A DNA stretch of 64,000 nucleotides from Emergencia timonensis (GTDB lineage Bacteria; Bacillota; Clostridia; Peptostreptococcales; Anaerovoracaceae). Position 1 is the stretch's first letter. The number at the start of each line of letters is the position of its first letter. Under the pieces are notes generated by a model. That model saw only the letters and a list, made by a program, of their open reading frames with translations, ran no database searches and was not told the DNA's origin. The position numbers and the translations under genes were made by a program. The stretch covers positions 310,001-374,000 of the forward strand of contig NZ_FLKM01000008.1 in NCBI RefSeq assembly GCF_900086585.1. The letters are read 5' to 3'. Below are positions 16,170-25,778 of the stretch, piece by piece.

Positions 16170-16649
16170 TTATCCTCTTCTATATCTCATCGTGCAGCAT
16201 ATTATATTGACTGCAATGCCAAAAAATAGCGGATTGAAGGACAGTCCAGCCAAGTTCCCTGCAATAACGGCAGCCGGGCCGGCAATGATTGAGCCCACAA
16301 TAGCTTCTCTTTTAATGCGCCCGATCAGAAATAGCGCGCAGCTGAATGGAAGTAACACCACTGCGCCGCATAGTCCCATGGATAAAAATCCCATGTCGTC
16401 AGAATCAAGGCACTGGCGAACAACCTAAGAAATGATACTGATGATAATTCCAATGGAACTGAGTGCGCATCCCAGATGTTCTGCCCGCGGCCCATATACA
16501 TCAGAAATAACCTTCATCAATGTTGTAGCTCCCGATTGCTGCATAGCCTTAGCATACCCCTTGCCAATATGGCACAGCCTATGCCAGATCCTAATGTAAA
16601 CCCCTACGCCGATGATTAAAGCAATCGTCATGACAATTCCAACAATCAC
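16170..16649 (-). pseudogene. Decayed sodium:solute symporter (SSS family)
   Basis: Two fragments in the same orientation remain. The 16649-16425 fragment begins IVGIVMTIALIIGVGVYI, like the first helix of SSS carriers, and then jumps to a later region ending GPRAEHLGCALSSIGIIISII. The 16394-16170 fragment holds GLCGAVVLLPFSCALFLIGRI and GSIIAGPAAVIAGNLAGL, which resemble the last helices. An intact carrier would be about 450-500 residues; about 150 remain, so large internal parts are lost. The repeat array at 15633-16131 abuts the remnant's downstream end. Confidence 0.7.
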
Positions 16650-16732
16650 CTGTTGACTGGTGCATAAAAGTGGCTGCTGTCACCCCACTTTTCATTGCAT
16701 GGGAAATTTTAAAAAAGTAATTATCACGCATC

Positions 16733-16768
16733 AAAAAACAGGGCATACCGGATTCCGGTATGCCCTGT
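16733..16768 (-). terminator. Strong terminator after the hydrogenase gene
   Basis: A 14-bp stem (ACAGGGCATACCGG with CCGGTATGCCCTGT, loop ATT) is followed on the minus strand by six T residues. It lies 43 bp past the hydrogenase stop. Confidence 0.9.
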
Positions 16769-16810
16769 ATATTGCATGCAAGGCTAAGCCTTAAACAACC
16801 TTGATTTCCA

Positions 16811-18250
16811 TTACAAAATATTAATTGTCTTCCTTACGTTTGGTAAAATTTCTGTAGCTGTAGCCTCTTCACTGTGCTCTTCAATCTCTTCTGCGGCATC
16901 ATTATAGCGGACCAGATTTCCGGAACCGCCGACACAACCGCCGATACAAGCCATGCCTTCAATAAAGTTATTCGGCAGCACCCCTTTATCCGCTCTGGCT
17001 AATGCTTGTTTACACTTATCGATACCGTCACAGACGATAGGATTGAATTCAAAATCGTGTATATCTAACTCTTTCAGCGCCTGGGTCACTGCCTCGGCAA
17101 GTCCGCCTGACTTGGCGAAAATTCTTCCATAATAGGACGCCTGGTTCCATTCTGTCTCTTCCTGTTCACGCAGAATAATATCTCTGCTGTCAAAGAGGGC
17201 CTGCAGCTCCTCAAAGGTAATCGCATAGTCGATGTACTTACGTACTTCTGGCTTTCTAACCTCAGCCTTCTTCGCGATACAAGGACCGATAAAGACAATT
17301 GTAGCCTCCGGATGGCCTTCTTTAATAAATTTAGCTAGCTCTACCATCGGCGAGAAATTGTGGGATATCTTCTCCTTCAGTCCAGGATATTTGGTTTCTA
17401 TATATTTGACGAAAGCAGGGCAGCAAGAGGAAGTTAAGAATCCCTTTTCCACCAACTCCTGTGCTTCTTTTGTCGCTACCATATCTGCACCCAGGGCCAC
17501 CTCAAGGACCTGCGCAAATCCCAGCTTCTTGATACCTGTGATGACCTGTCCCAGATTAGCGTATAGGAACTGGCTGGCGATAGACGGCGCCACGATGGCA
17601 ATCGTCGGATTGTTCGCATCCTTGCGAGTGCTCTCCTTGAGGGAGTTGATGACGTCCACGATGCTGGATACGTCAACTGTCGCTCCAAACGGGCAGTGGT
17701 ACACACAGGTGCCGCAGCTGATGCACTTCTCATAATCTATGGATGCCTCACCGCCAGGACCCATGGAGATTGCCTTGACCTTGCAGGCATTTTCACACGG
17801 TCTCTGAAAGTTATGTATCGCACTATATTTGCAGGCTGTGGCACATCTGCCGCAGTCCACGCACTTGTTCTTGTCGATATGGGCATGATGCTTAGAATCA
17901 ATCGTAATGGCCCCCAATTTGCAGGCGTCGATGCACCCGTGGGCCAGACAGCCCCTGCAAAGGTCTGTTACAACGTATCCCGCCTCTGGACATTCGTCAC
18001 AAGCAATGTCGATGACCTGTACGACACCACTGGCTTTCCGGCTGCCGCCAATGGCAAGTCTGATACGTTCCGCGATGACTGCTCTGTCTTTATAGATGCA
18101 GCACCTCTGCGGCGGTTCATCCTTTGGAATGACCTTGCTGGAAATTTCGTTAAACTCTGCAAAAACATCGTTGCCGCGCCAAGTCTGAATGGCAACTTCG
18201 CGAAGGACATTATACTTCCTTTCTTGAACTTTGTTGTCAAATAATTTCAC
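16811..18250 (-). CDS. [FeFe] hydrogenase, group B type, with ferredoxin-like domain
   Basis: The 479-residue protein starts with a cysteine-rich region (residues about 80-195) holding several 4Fe-4S motifs, including CVDCGRCATAC and CISCGTCVYHC. The H-cluster domain follows, with TSCCPAF, IGPCIAKKAE and MACIGGCVGGSG as its three cysteine signatures. These match the group B monomeric hydrogenases of Clostridia more closely than group A, which has MPCxxKxxE and GGVMEAA motifs. It either makes H2 from reduced ferredoxin or senses redox state; group B function is less well proven. The start is a GTG with GGAGGT upstream. It is a single-gene unit with its own terminator. The maturases HydEFG are not in this window. 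Confidence 0.85.
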   Translation of the reverse strand: MKLFDNKVQERKYNVLREVAIQTWRGNDVFAEFNEISSKVIPKDEPPQRCCIYKDRAVIAERIRLAIGGSRKASGVVQVIDIACDECPEAGYVVTDLCRGCLAHGCIDACKLGAITIDSKHHAHIDKNKCVDCGRCATACKYSAIHNFQRPCENACKVKAISMGPGGEASIDYEKCISCGTCVYHCPFGATVDVSSIVDVINSLKESTRKDANNPTIAIVAPSIASQFLYANLGQVITGIKKLGFAQVLEVALGADMVATKEAQELVEKGFLTSSCCPAFVKYIETKYPGLKEKISHNFSPMVELAKFIKEGHPEATIVFIGPCIAKKAEVRKPEVRKYIDYAITFEELQALFDSRDIILREQEETEWNQASYYGRIFAKSGGLAEAVTQALKELDIHDFEFNPIVCDGIDKCKQALARADKGVLPNNFIEGMACIGGCVGGSGNLVRYNDAAEEIEEHSEEATATEILPNVRKTINIL

Positions 18251-18267
18251 TCTCTATGACCTCCAAA

Positions 18268-21200
18268 TTAAATATTACTGATATCCAGATCTTCATCTGA
18301 AAGGTGTTTATACTCCTCGCCGTTCATTATATCATAAATGATCGGAACAATATAGAGCGTTAATAAAGTTGCATAAATTAATCCGCCGATGCAGACTAAG
18401 GCCACTGGCCGCATCATATCTGTGCCTGACGAACTGCCGAAAGCCATCACAATCAGACCGAGTATCGTGGTCAGAGACGTCATCAAAATCGGTCTCATTC
18501 TCGTCATGCCCGCTTCTATAATCGCTTCTTTCTTTGGCGTGCCTGCCGCTCTCAGCTGATTGATATAGTCGACTAAAACGATACCGTTGTTTACAATGAT
18601 ACCCGTCAGCATGACCATGCCGATCATGGCGATGACACTGATTTCTTTCCCCGTAATCAGCAGCGCCAGCAGACCGCCTGTGAAGGCCAGCGGTATGGTG
18701 AACATGATGATGAACGGTGATTTCAACGACTGGAACTGGGCCACCATGATCAAGTAGACAAAGACGATGCCTAGAATCAACATCAGGACCAGATCTTCCA
18801 TCGCATCCATGATGGTCTCATTCTCCCCTGTAAACTCTATGGTTGTGCCCTTTGGCAGGTCATATTTCTCAATCGCTTTCTCCGCTGCTGAAGTTACCTT
18901 TGTTACATTGTAACCTTCTTTCAAAGTGCCCGTCACATTGAGATACCTGCTCTGATTATCGCGGCCGATGGATTTCAGGGTCTCTTTTTCCTCCAGCTTT
19001 GCAATGTCGTTGAGTTTAATCTTCTGCTCTTTGCCGTCTGCATCTTTGACGGTCAAAGTTAGATTTTTCATCTCCTTTGGCGTCAAAGCTTCCTTCTGTT
19101 CAGAAGAAACCACCACGTCATAGTCGTTGTCCTGCCATGTCACTGTCGTCGCCTTGTCCTCATAGGTCATGGCATCTACAATGGCCGTATAAACCTGGGC
19201 CACCGTCAGACCTCGTTTCATGGCGGCCGTCTTTTTTACGACAAAGTGGTATTCTTTGTCAGACTCCTGGATGCCGCTCTCAACTTCGTCGATGCCTTTT
19301 ACCTTTGCCAGCTCTGCGCTGATTCCCTTTGCTGTCTCCTGCAGGTGATCCAGGTCAGCGCTGTATACGTTGATGGACACGCCGGAGCCGCCAAGGGCAG
19401 TAGTAAAATCTCCTGTAGAAGATCCAGCAGCGGTCACAAGACCTTTCAGATCTTTACATACATCGTTAATTTTATCGGCTACCCAAGTGCTCGTGTGTTC
19501 CATCTTTTCATTAAGCATGATGTAGAAGGAAACGGAGGCTTGTGTAGTGCCGCCGCCCATCATGCCGCCTGTAGACAAAATCGCGCCTACTGTATCGACA
19601 TCCTTGATCGTTTCTATCTTTTTGATGGCTGCGTCGGCTGTTTCCTTTGTCTCTTCCAGGCTGCTGCCCTTCGGCATTTCCATTGTCGCCTGAATCTGCG
19701 GTGAACTCATCTCTGGCATAAAGATGAATCCCTTTTGTAAGCTGAAATATATACTGCCTAGCAGCAGAATCACTGCCAGCAGCAAAATTGGCACCTTGTG
19801 TTTGAGCACATAACTAATTGAAGTTTTGTACTTATCCAACAGGGCCATGTAGTATTTGCCTTCCGTCTCTTTCGTGTTGGCCAGCAGTTTTGACGACATG
19901 GCCGGTACAAGAGTCAGGGCGATAATCAAGCTGGCAATCAGCGTGTATGCCACAGTCAATGCCATATCAGTAAACAGCTGTCTAGTCAATCCATCCGTAA
20001 ATATGATGGGTACGAATACGCAGATTGTCGTAAGGGTAGAGGCTGTAATTGCTGCACTGACCTGCTTTGCGCCTGCCACTGCCGCTTTCGGCGCCGGAAC
20101 GCCCTGCCTGCGCAGTCTGACTGTGTTTTCAATGACGACTACGGAGTTATCGACCAGCATACCGACAGATACAGCAAGACCCGACATCGAAATCAGATTG
20201 ATGCTGATCCCTGAGAAATACATCAGTAAAATAGCAAAGATAATACTGATTGGAATACTGCACAAGGTAATGATCGTCGGTTTGATGCCTCTGAGGAAGA
20301 GGAACAGAATCAAGATCGCAAACAGTGCTCCCCACAATAAGCTGCTGAGTATGGAGTTAACTACGAGTCTTATGTAATCACCCTGATCCATCAGACTGGT
20401 AAAGTGCAGGCCGTCGTGCTCCTTGCTCAGTTCTGTAAATTTATTCTGTATGTTTTCACAGACCTCCGCTGTGGCATAGTTTGACTGCTTTGAAAAGGAT
20501 AAGACAACGCCGTCCTCTCCGTTGATCTTTGCGTAGAGGTTGTCAGCATTATCGCTCATAAATACATCTGCCACATCTTTCAAATAAATCTTGCCTACAC
20601 TGTCCACGCCGGAGTCAAAGAGGAAGAGATTTCTCGCCTGCTGCTCGGTTGACACATCGTCACCTACGCTGACCAGGTAGTTCGTTCCGCCCTCCTCCAC
20701 ATAGCCAGCAGGCATGGAGAAATTCTGTCCCTGCAGAATACCTGAAATCATATCAGTAGTAATCTTGTCGCCAATCTTCGCCTGCTCTCTTGCCGACTGT
20801 GCCTGGGAATCAAGCTGTGCCTGGGCTGTTTTCAACTGTCCTTCTGCCTGAGAGATTTCACTTTTCGCTGTCTTTATTTTTCCCTCGGCGGTGGATAACT
20901 GCTTCTGTGTCTTTGCAAGTTTTTGTGCCTGTTCCTTGTACTGCTCTTCTGGAAGGAACGGCTTTCCTTCTTCCAACTGGGCTTTCGCTTTCTCAAGCTG
21001 TGCCTTTCCGTCGTCAATTTTCTTCTGCTGATCGGCTAGCTGGCTTTTGCCCTGCTGTACCTTTCCCTTCTGCGCATCCAGCTCACTCTGGGCGCTGGCA
21101 AGCTGGCTGTTGACGCTGGCGAGAATTTTGTTGTTGATCTTGTCGATCTTGTCCTGGCTGATCACCACATTGACTTTCTCTTCCAAGATACCAGAAGTGT

Positions 21201-21717
21201 CGATGCTGGCTACCCCAGTGATGCCCTCCAACTGGTTCATCAAAGTATCGCTGACAAAAGAAGAAAGCTCCGCCCTGTCCTTTCCTTTGTAGTCGACTGC
21301 AGCTACACTGACTGGAATCATGTTGGGATTGAGCTTCATGATGGTCGGTGTGCCGACGGCGTCTTCCCAATTGCCTTCTACCAAATTGATCTTCTGTAAA
21401 ATATCCGAGGATACTGTATCCATATTGACACTGTCTTCAAACTCCAGCATCACCATAGAGTAGTTGGCGTTAGAAACAGACTGCAGGTCCTTGATATCCG
21501 TCAAAGTCGCCAGCCTCTGTTCCAAAGGCTTTGTGACATTGTTTTCTACTTTTTCTGGCGTCGCTCCGGCATATGGGGTCACGACGATAACATATGGCAT
21601 GTCGATATTCGGAAATAAATCTGGTGTCATCTTGGTATAGGACACAATTCCTGTAACCAGGATGATGACGACAGCCACAAATACAGTAAACGGCTTTTTC
21701 ACACTAAATTTAGACAT
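18268..21717 (-). CDS. RND-family efflux pump (AcrB/SwrC-like) with coiled-coil insertion
   Basis: This 1149-residue inner-membrane proton antiporter has the standard plan: one amino-terminal helix, a large extracytoplasmic loop, six helices, a second loop and six helices. GMLVDNSVVVIENT marks the proton-relay helix. Unusually, residues about 200-315 of the first loop are a long coiled coil of Gln, Lys, Ala and Glu heptads (QSELDAQKGKVQQGKSQLAD is part). That may replace the separate periplasmic adaptor, for which no gene is seen nearby. The start is the ATG with AGGAGG five bases upstream. It overlaps the end of a TetR gene by 8 bp, so the pump is co-transcribed with its regulator. Confidence 0.92.
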   Translation of the reverse strand: MSKFSVKKPFTVFVAVVIILVTGIVSYTKMTPDLFPNIDMPYVIVVTPYAGATPEKVENNVTKPLEQRLATLTDIKDLQSVSNANYSMVMLEFEDSVNMDTVSSDILQKINLVEGNWEDAVGTPTIMKLNPNMIPVSVAAVDYKGKDRAELSSFVSDTLMNQLEGITGVASIDTSGILEEKVNVVISQDKIDKINNKILASVNSQLASAQSELDAQKGKVQQGKSQLADQQKKIDDGKAQLEKAKAQLEEGKPFLPEEQYKEQAQKLAKTQKQLSTAEGKIKTAKSEISQAEGQLKTAQAQLDSQAQSAREQAKIGDKITTDMISGILQGQNFSMPAGYVEEGGTNYLVSVGDDVSTEQQARNLFLFDSGVDSVGKIYLKDVADVFMSDNADNLYAKINGEDGVVLSFSKQSNYATAEVCENIQNKFTELSKEHDGLHFTSLMDQGDYIRLVVNSILSSLLWGALFAILILFLFLRGIKPTIITLCSIPISIIFAILLMYFSGISINLISMSGLAVSVGMLVDNSVVVIENTVRLRRQGVPAPKAAVAGAKQVSAAITASTLTTICVFVPIIFTDGLTRQLFTDMALTVAYTLIASLIIALTLVPAMSSKLLANTKETEGKYYMALLDKYKTSISYVLKHKVPILLLAVILLLGSIYFSLQKGFIFMPEMSSPQIQATMEMPKGSSLEETKETADAAIKKIETIKDVDTVGAILSTGGMMGGGTTQASVSFYIMLNEKMEHTSTWVADKINDVCKDLKGLVTAAGSSTGDFTTALGGSGVSINVYSADLDHLQETAKGISAELAKVKGIDEVESGIQESDKEYHFVVKKTAAMKRGLTVAQVYTAIVDAMTYEDKATTVTWQDNDYDVVVSSEQKEALTPKEMKNLTLTVKDADGKEQKIKLNDIAKLEEKETLKSIGRDNQSRYLNVTGTLKEGYNVTKVTSAAEKAIEKYDLPKGTTIEFTGENETIMDAMEDLVLMLILGIVFVYLIMVAQFQSLKSPFIIMFTIPLAFTGGLLALLITGKEISVIAMIGMVMLTGIIVNNGIVLVDYINQLRAAGTPKKEAIIEAGMTRMRPILMTSLTTILGLIVMAFGSSSGTDMMRPVALVCIGGLIYATLLTLYIVPIIYDIMNGEEYKHLSDEDLDISNI

Positions 21718-22327
21718 CAATTCCTCCTCTTTCTGTTCCTCGCTTGATTAATTCCTGCTGACCTAAAAATTCTGCTCTCACTCTATCTGCGTACCTGATA
21801 TCGTGCAGGCATTCCGCCGCTGCATTCTTCAGTAATAGAAAGAGCAGCCGGGCCAATAAAATCAGTTCATCATCGGTTTCGTTCTTCAGCAGGGTTCTAT
21901 CCGTTCCCTCCACAAGAATCTTCACTATTTCATCTTGAAGGTTCAATATAAAATCCAAAGTGCATTCGTTCTTATCCGCTTCTCCGATGATATTTTTCAT
22001 GCCCTTCTGATTTCTCTCATCTCTGCCCAGGGCGATCACACCGTCCAGCACCCGGCTGACCGCGGCAAAGATATCGCCTTTGCAGATTCGCAGGCTGTCT
22101 CTGATTCCATCTTTTAAGATGTTTATGTAGTCAGAAAGCATGTACTGAATCAGGTCGTGCTTGTCGTCAAAATACTGATAAAAGCTTCCCCTGGAAATAT
22201 CCGCTTTCTGTATGATTTTGTTGATGGACATCTCGCTGGCCGGCACGCGTACAATTTCCTCCGCTGCGGCGTCGAGAATCCGTTTTTTCTTATCCTCTGG
22301 TAGGTTATAAAAGGTTTCTTTCGGCAT
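21710..22327 (-). CDS. TetR family regulator of the RND pump
   Basis: The 205-residue protein has the TetR helix-turn-helix at about residues 28-55 (MSINKIIQKADISRGSFYQYFDDKHDL) and a helical ligand domain behind it. It is the first gene of the operon with the RND pump and probably represses both. A palindrome TGACA-CCC-TGTCA 28 bp upstream of the ATG is the likely operator. Confidence 0.9.
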   Translation of the reverse strand: MPKETFYNLPEDKKKRILDAAAEEIVRVPASEMSINKIIQKADISRGSFYQYFDDKHDLIQYMLSDYINILKDGIRDSLRICKGDIFAAVSRVLDGVIALGRDERNQKGMKNIIGEADKNECTLDFILNLQDEIVKILVEGTDRTLLKNETDDELILLARLLFLLLKNAAAECLHDIRYADRVRAEFLGQQELIKRGTERGGIDV

Positions 22328-22354
22328 AATCTGCTCCTAAATTTCGACACAAAA

Positions 22355-22367
22355 TGACACCCTGTCA
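22355..22367. promoter_or_regulatory. Candidate TetR operator
   Basis: TGACACCCTGTCA is a perfect 5-3-5 palindrome, extended by partial matches on both sides (GACACA before, CACAT after), just upstream of the tetR start. Its position suits autorepression of the tetR-RND operon. Confidence 0.55.
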
Positions 22368-22425
22368 CATGGTAATTATTATATGCGACTAAGGTGTCTC
22401 CTGTCAATACGATTCGGTTTAGATA

Positions 22426-23568
22426 TCACTGCATCTTTTTACCTATCTTCCATACAGCATCAACTGCCCTGTCAATCTCTCTGCGGGTGTTAAACGGTCC
22501 TACACTGAGCCTCACTGCGCCGGTTTCCCAAGTGCCGATGGTCTTGTGTGCCAGACCTGCGCAGTGGTATCCTCCGCGCACTGCAATTCCATAGTCTCTG
22601 TTCAGCAGTGCCGTAACTTCCTCACATTCCACATTTCTGATGTTGAACAAACTGATGCCCGTCTTTCCAGCTGGCACAGGTCCGTACATATCGACAAAGT
22701 CCATATTTCTGATTCTATCGTCAAATCGTTTAATCAGTTCTCTCTCGTAAAACTCTATGGTCTGGATGCCCACCTTTTCAATAAATCTGGCGCTGTATCC
22801 CAGCCCGATGATGCCAGGCGCGTTGATCGTGCCGGACTCATAACCTTCTGGGAAGTCAAAAGGCTGTACGCGGCTTCTGGATTCTGTGCCGGTACCGCCA
22901 CAGATCAGAGGCTTGATTTCAACACCTGGCGCAACATAAAGGGCACCTGTGCCCAGAGGGCCTAGAAGGCCTTTATGTCCCGGAAAAGCCAGCATAGATA
23001 CATTGCATTTTTCCACGTCGACGGGCGTGCAGCCGCCGCATTGTGCCGCGTCTAACATAAACGGTATATTATTTCGCGCCGCTAGTCTGCCGATTTGCTC
23101 AATAGGCATAATCGTTCCCGTCACATTAGAGGCGCCTGTAACCACAATTAATCTTGTACTCTCTGTAATCGCAGATTGAATTGCCTCTGCCGAAACAAAA
23201 CCTTCCTCGTCTCCTTTGACAATTGTATGACTGACACCTGCTTCTTCCAGTTGTTTAAGAGGCCTTAACACAGAATTGTGTTCCATAGAAGTCGTTACTA
23301 CGTGATCCCCCTCTTTTAAAAAACCGATCAGGCCTGCGTTTAATGCTTCCGTCGTATTCTTTGTAAACGTCAGCCGTCCCGGATCTTTGATGTTAAAAAC
23401 CTTGGCGATGCTCTTTCTCGCTTCGTATACTTTTTCTCCCGTCTTCATGGACATATAATGTCCCGATCTGCCTGGATTTCCGCAGTAATTCAGTATGCAG
23501 TCCTCCATTTCCGCACTCATGCCTCTGGGCTTTGGAAAAGAAGTTGCGCCGTTATCGAAATATATCAT
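22426..23568 (-). CDS. Cysteine desulfurase family aminotransferase class V protein
   Basis: The 380-residue PLP enzyme begins MIYFDNGATSFPKP, has the cofactor region LDAAQCGG, the PLP lysine in FPGHKGLLGPLGTGALYV, and RGGYHCAG with the cysteine expected to carry the persulfide. The GTESRS stretch and the 380-residue length match the clostridial cysteine desulfurase-like subfamily that is not tied to an IscU or SufU partner. It probably mobilises sulfur from cysteine, or degrades selenocysteine or cysteine. No iron-sulfur scaffold gene is adjacent. It lies downstream of the pair at 23637-24865 but is separated from them by a terminator. Confidence 0.85.
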   Translation of the reverse strand: MIYFDNGATSFPKPRGMSAEMEDCILNYCGNPGRSGHYMSMKTGEKVYEARKSIAKVFNIKDPGRLTFTKNTTEALNAGLIGFLKEGDHVVTTSMEHNSVLRPLKQLEEAGVSHTIVKGDEEGFVSAEAIQSAITESTRLIVVTGASNVTGTIMPIEQIGRLAARNNIPFMLDAAQCGGCTPVDVEKCNVSMLAFPGHKGLLGPLGTGALYVAPGVEIKPLICGGTGTESRSRVQPFDFPEGYESGTINAPGIIGLGYSARFIEKVGIQTIEFYERELIKRFDDRIRNMDFVDMYGPVPAGKTGISLFNIRNVECEEVTALLNRDYGIAVRGGYHCAGLAHKTIGTWETGAVRLSVGPFNTRREIDRAVDAVWKIGKKMQ

Positions 23569-23587
23569 CTACTTCACCTCATATTAA

Positions 23588-23618
23588 AAACAAAATGGAG
23601 GACCACTGGCCCTCCATT
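23588..23618 (-). terminator. Terminator after the 23637 gene
   Basis: AATGGAGG and CCTCCATT form an 8-bp stem with a 9-nt loop, followed on the minus strand by TTGTTTTTAA. It lies between the membrane-protein gene and the cysteine desulfurase gene. Confidence 0.7.
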
Positions 23619-23636
23619 ATTTTATTCAGCGTCCTA

Positions 23637-24140
23637 TTAAATTGTGCCTCGTTTTTTAAATAGCATCATCTTTGAAATGCCCTCGATAAACTGTGATGCA
23701 AAATACAGCCAGAAGAGAATTAAGAAAGCAAAGTGGATCCACGGAGAGATACTCCTGATTATCGCAGTGAGCACCGTGTTCAGATGACAGACCAGAATAA
23801 CACTGCCAGCGCCCATGAGCAGCGGGTGATACCAGCGAAATGCGAGCAGCTTTCCGCCGCAGAGTCCATTGACACAGCCCATCACTACAATTTCTAAAAT
23901 CGTGCCGATAAGCAGTCCTGCTAAAAAGGCTGTCAGTGGCACATTGTACTGAGTCAGATAACTCATTGCAAAAAGAATGACAAGCGCTCCTAATCCATAG
24001 GATGGACAATACGGTCCTTTACAAATACCGTGATTTTCATAGATTCCTTTTGTCAGTGCAGAACCGCAGACCCCTATCATCCATCCTATTATTGAATAGA
24101 TGGAAAACAAAAGCAGCAACTCATAAAATTGATATCCCAT
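23637..24140 (-). CDS. Small polytopic membrane protein (putative ABC permease family CmpB)
   Basis: The 167-residue protein has four to five membrane segments and the signature YSIIGWMIGVCGSA near the start, followed by GPYCPSYGLGAL, both typical of the family annotated as putative ABC-transporter permease (CmpB type). No ABC ATPase gene is adjacent, so the transporter label is not supported by context. It follows the SanA-like gene by 5 bp and ends at a terminator. Confidence 0.7.
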   Translation of the reverse strand: MGYQFYELLLLFSIYSIIGWMIGVCGSALTKGIYENHGICKGPYCPSYGLGALVILFAMSYLTQYNVPLTAFLAGLLIGTILEIVVMGCVNGLCGGKLLAFRWYHPLLMGAGSVILVCHLNTVLTAIIRSISPWIHFAFLILFWLYFASQFIEGISKMMLFKKRGTI

Positions 24141-24145
24141 TTCCC

Positions 24146-24865
24146 TTACTCCCCATGGCTTGAAATGCCGCTGCCGTTAATCGGTATGACTTCTCCGCCT
24201 AAAATTGATTTTGATTTAATCATGACTTTAAATACGTCTTTGACCCTGGCAAGGACCTCCCTAACTTCTCGTGCCGGCTGTCCCGCATATTTCATCTGAT
24301 CCGATGCTATGCCCATAACGTTTAACCCCAGTTTTTCTCCTATGTATAAGGATCGGTATTCATGGTAAGTCTGGGTTACGACGATTAAATTACTGACCTG
24401 AAATATTTTTTTAGCACGATACATGGAATCATAGGTGGAGAATCCCGCATGGTCACAGAAGATATCTTCCTCCGGCACGCCTGCCTCTTTTACGTAATTC
24501 AGCATAACATGTATTTCGTTGTGTTCCTTTGAACCATTATCCCCCGTGAGGAGAATCTTTGACGCGGCTCCCGCCTGGTACAGCATCAGTCCCGTGTCCA
24601 GCCGGTCTTTCAGCATCGGCGTCGGCGTCTCGTCATCTTTGATGCCTGCACCCAGTATCATAATACAGTCTGCACCAAATCCCTTTATTTTATTTATTTC
24701 AGAATTTGAAAAGGTGTTTTTGTTCTCATTGATCGCATAGGCAATCTTGTCCTTTTCTTCTTTCACAACATAATTGTTGATCATCATTCCCACTACCCCT
24801 AAAAAAACTGCGAGAAAGATCATCCAAAAAAATAGTCTTCCCAATAACTTCTTAATCTGTTCCAC
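24146..24865 (-). CDS. SanA/YdcF-type DUF218 envelope protein
   Basis: The protein has one amino-terminal membrane helix (FFWMIFLAVFLGVVGMMI) and an extracytoplasmic DUF218 domain with DCIMILGAGI, LLTGDNG and VVTQTYHEYRS, the conserved motifs of the SanA/ElyC/YdcF group. Members affect envelope integrity and vancomycin entry, with no agreed reaction. The open frame runs back to 25018, but the upstream part would cover the aroF promoter and start. I propose the GTG at 24865 (239 residues). Its ribosome site is poor, and GGGGGTGG might instead serve a start a few codons later. Confidence 0.7.
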   Translation of the reverse strand: MEQIKKLLGRLFFWMIFLAVFLGVVGMMINNYVVKEEKDKIAYAINENKNTFSNSEINKIKGFGADCIMILGAGIKDDETPTPMLKDRLDTGLMLYQAGAASKILLTGDNGSKEHNEIHVMLNYVKEAGVPEEDIFCDHAGFSTYDSMYRAKKIFQVSNLIVVTQTYHEYRSLYIGEKLGLNVMGIASDQMKYAGQPAREVREVLARVKDVFKVMIKSKSILGGEVIPINGSGISSHGE

Positions 24866-24959
24866 CCCCGTCGTATGATTTTTGCAAATTGATAGAAAAT
24901 ATGTTACAATTTGATTATTCGCTAGTGTATAGTATAACATAGAAGGAAATTTTTTTGTT

Positions 24960-25778
24960 ATGGAATTATTGGCTTCACGGAAAAAACATCCACAAAATAC
25001 AATCGTAAATATTGGCAAGGTTCATTTCGGTGACGGAAACCTAACAGCCATTGCCGGCCCCTGCACCATCGAATCGAAAGAACAGCTCTTTGCCATTGCC
25101 GAGGCGGTGAAAGCCTCTGGCGCTGATTTGCTCCGGGGCGGCGCATATAAGCCAAGAACTTCTCCCTATACCTTCCGCGGTCTGGGACCTAAAGGCCTCG
25201 AATATCTGTTGGAAGCCGGACAGAAAACCGGACTTCCCGTCGTATCAGAAATCATGGAAATCGCGGATATTCCACTCTTCAAAGATGTGGATCTAATCCA
25301 AGTCGGTGCTAAAAATATGCAAAACTATCCTTTGCTTGAAGCCTTGGGAAAATTGGACAAACCGGTTTTGTTAAAACGTGGAAGCGGAAATACGATTGAA
25401 GAACTGTTATATAGTGCAGAATATATATTGTCTAACGGAAATCCAAACGTCATTTTGTGTGAAAGAGGCATCCGTACTTTTGAACCGATGACTCGCAACA
25501 CTTTTGATATCAATGCGATTCCCCTGCTCAAGGAGCTGAGCCATCTGCCAGTGGTGGCAGATCCCAGCCATGGTACGGGAATTTCATCCATCGTCACACC
25601 AGTTACCCATGCCGCCATCGCCTCCGGCTGTGACGGTATCATGGTGGAAGTGCACAACGATCCGGCTTGCGCATTGTGCGACGGCCAGCAGGCTGTGGAC
25701 TTAAACGGCTTTGCCCAGTTAATGTTAGGAGCAAGAGAATATGAAAAAATTCGTTGTATCTACAACAACCCCCTATGA
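24960..25778 (+). CDS. aroF: 3-deoxy-7-phosphoheptulonate synthase (type I beta)
   Basis: This enzyme joins phosphoenolpyruvate and erythrose 4-phosphate, the first step of the shikimate route. The 272-residue protein is short, without an ACT or chorismate mutase domain. It shows AGPCTIESKEQ, LRGGAYKPRTSPY, the substrate Lys in LKRG, and PSHGTG with metal ligands. It overlaps aroB by 38 bp, so translation is coupled. AGAAGGA lies somewhat far (about 12 bases) before the ATG. Without a fused regulatory domain, feedback control must come from elsewhere. Confidence 0.93.
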   Translation: MELLASRKKHPQNTIVNIGKVHFGDGNLTAIAGPCTIESKEQLFAIAEAVKASGADLLRGGAYKPRTSPYTFRGLGPKGLEYLLEAGQKTGLPVVSEIMEIADIPLFKDVDLIQVGAKNMQNYPLLEALGKLDKPVLLKRGSGNTIEELLYSAEYILSNGNPNVILCERGIRTFEPMTRNTFDINAIPLLKELSHLPVVADPSHGTGISSIVTPVTHAAIASGCDGIMVEVHNDPACALCDGQQAVDLNGFAQLMLGAREYEKIRCIYNNPL

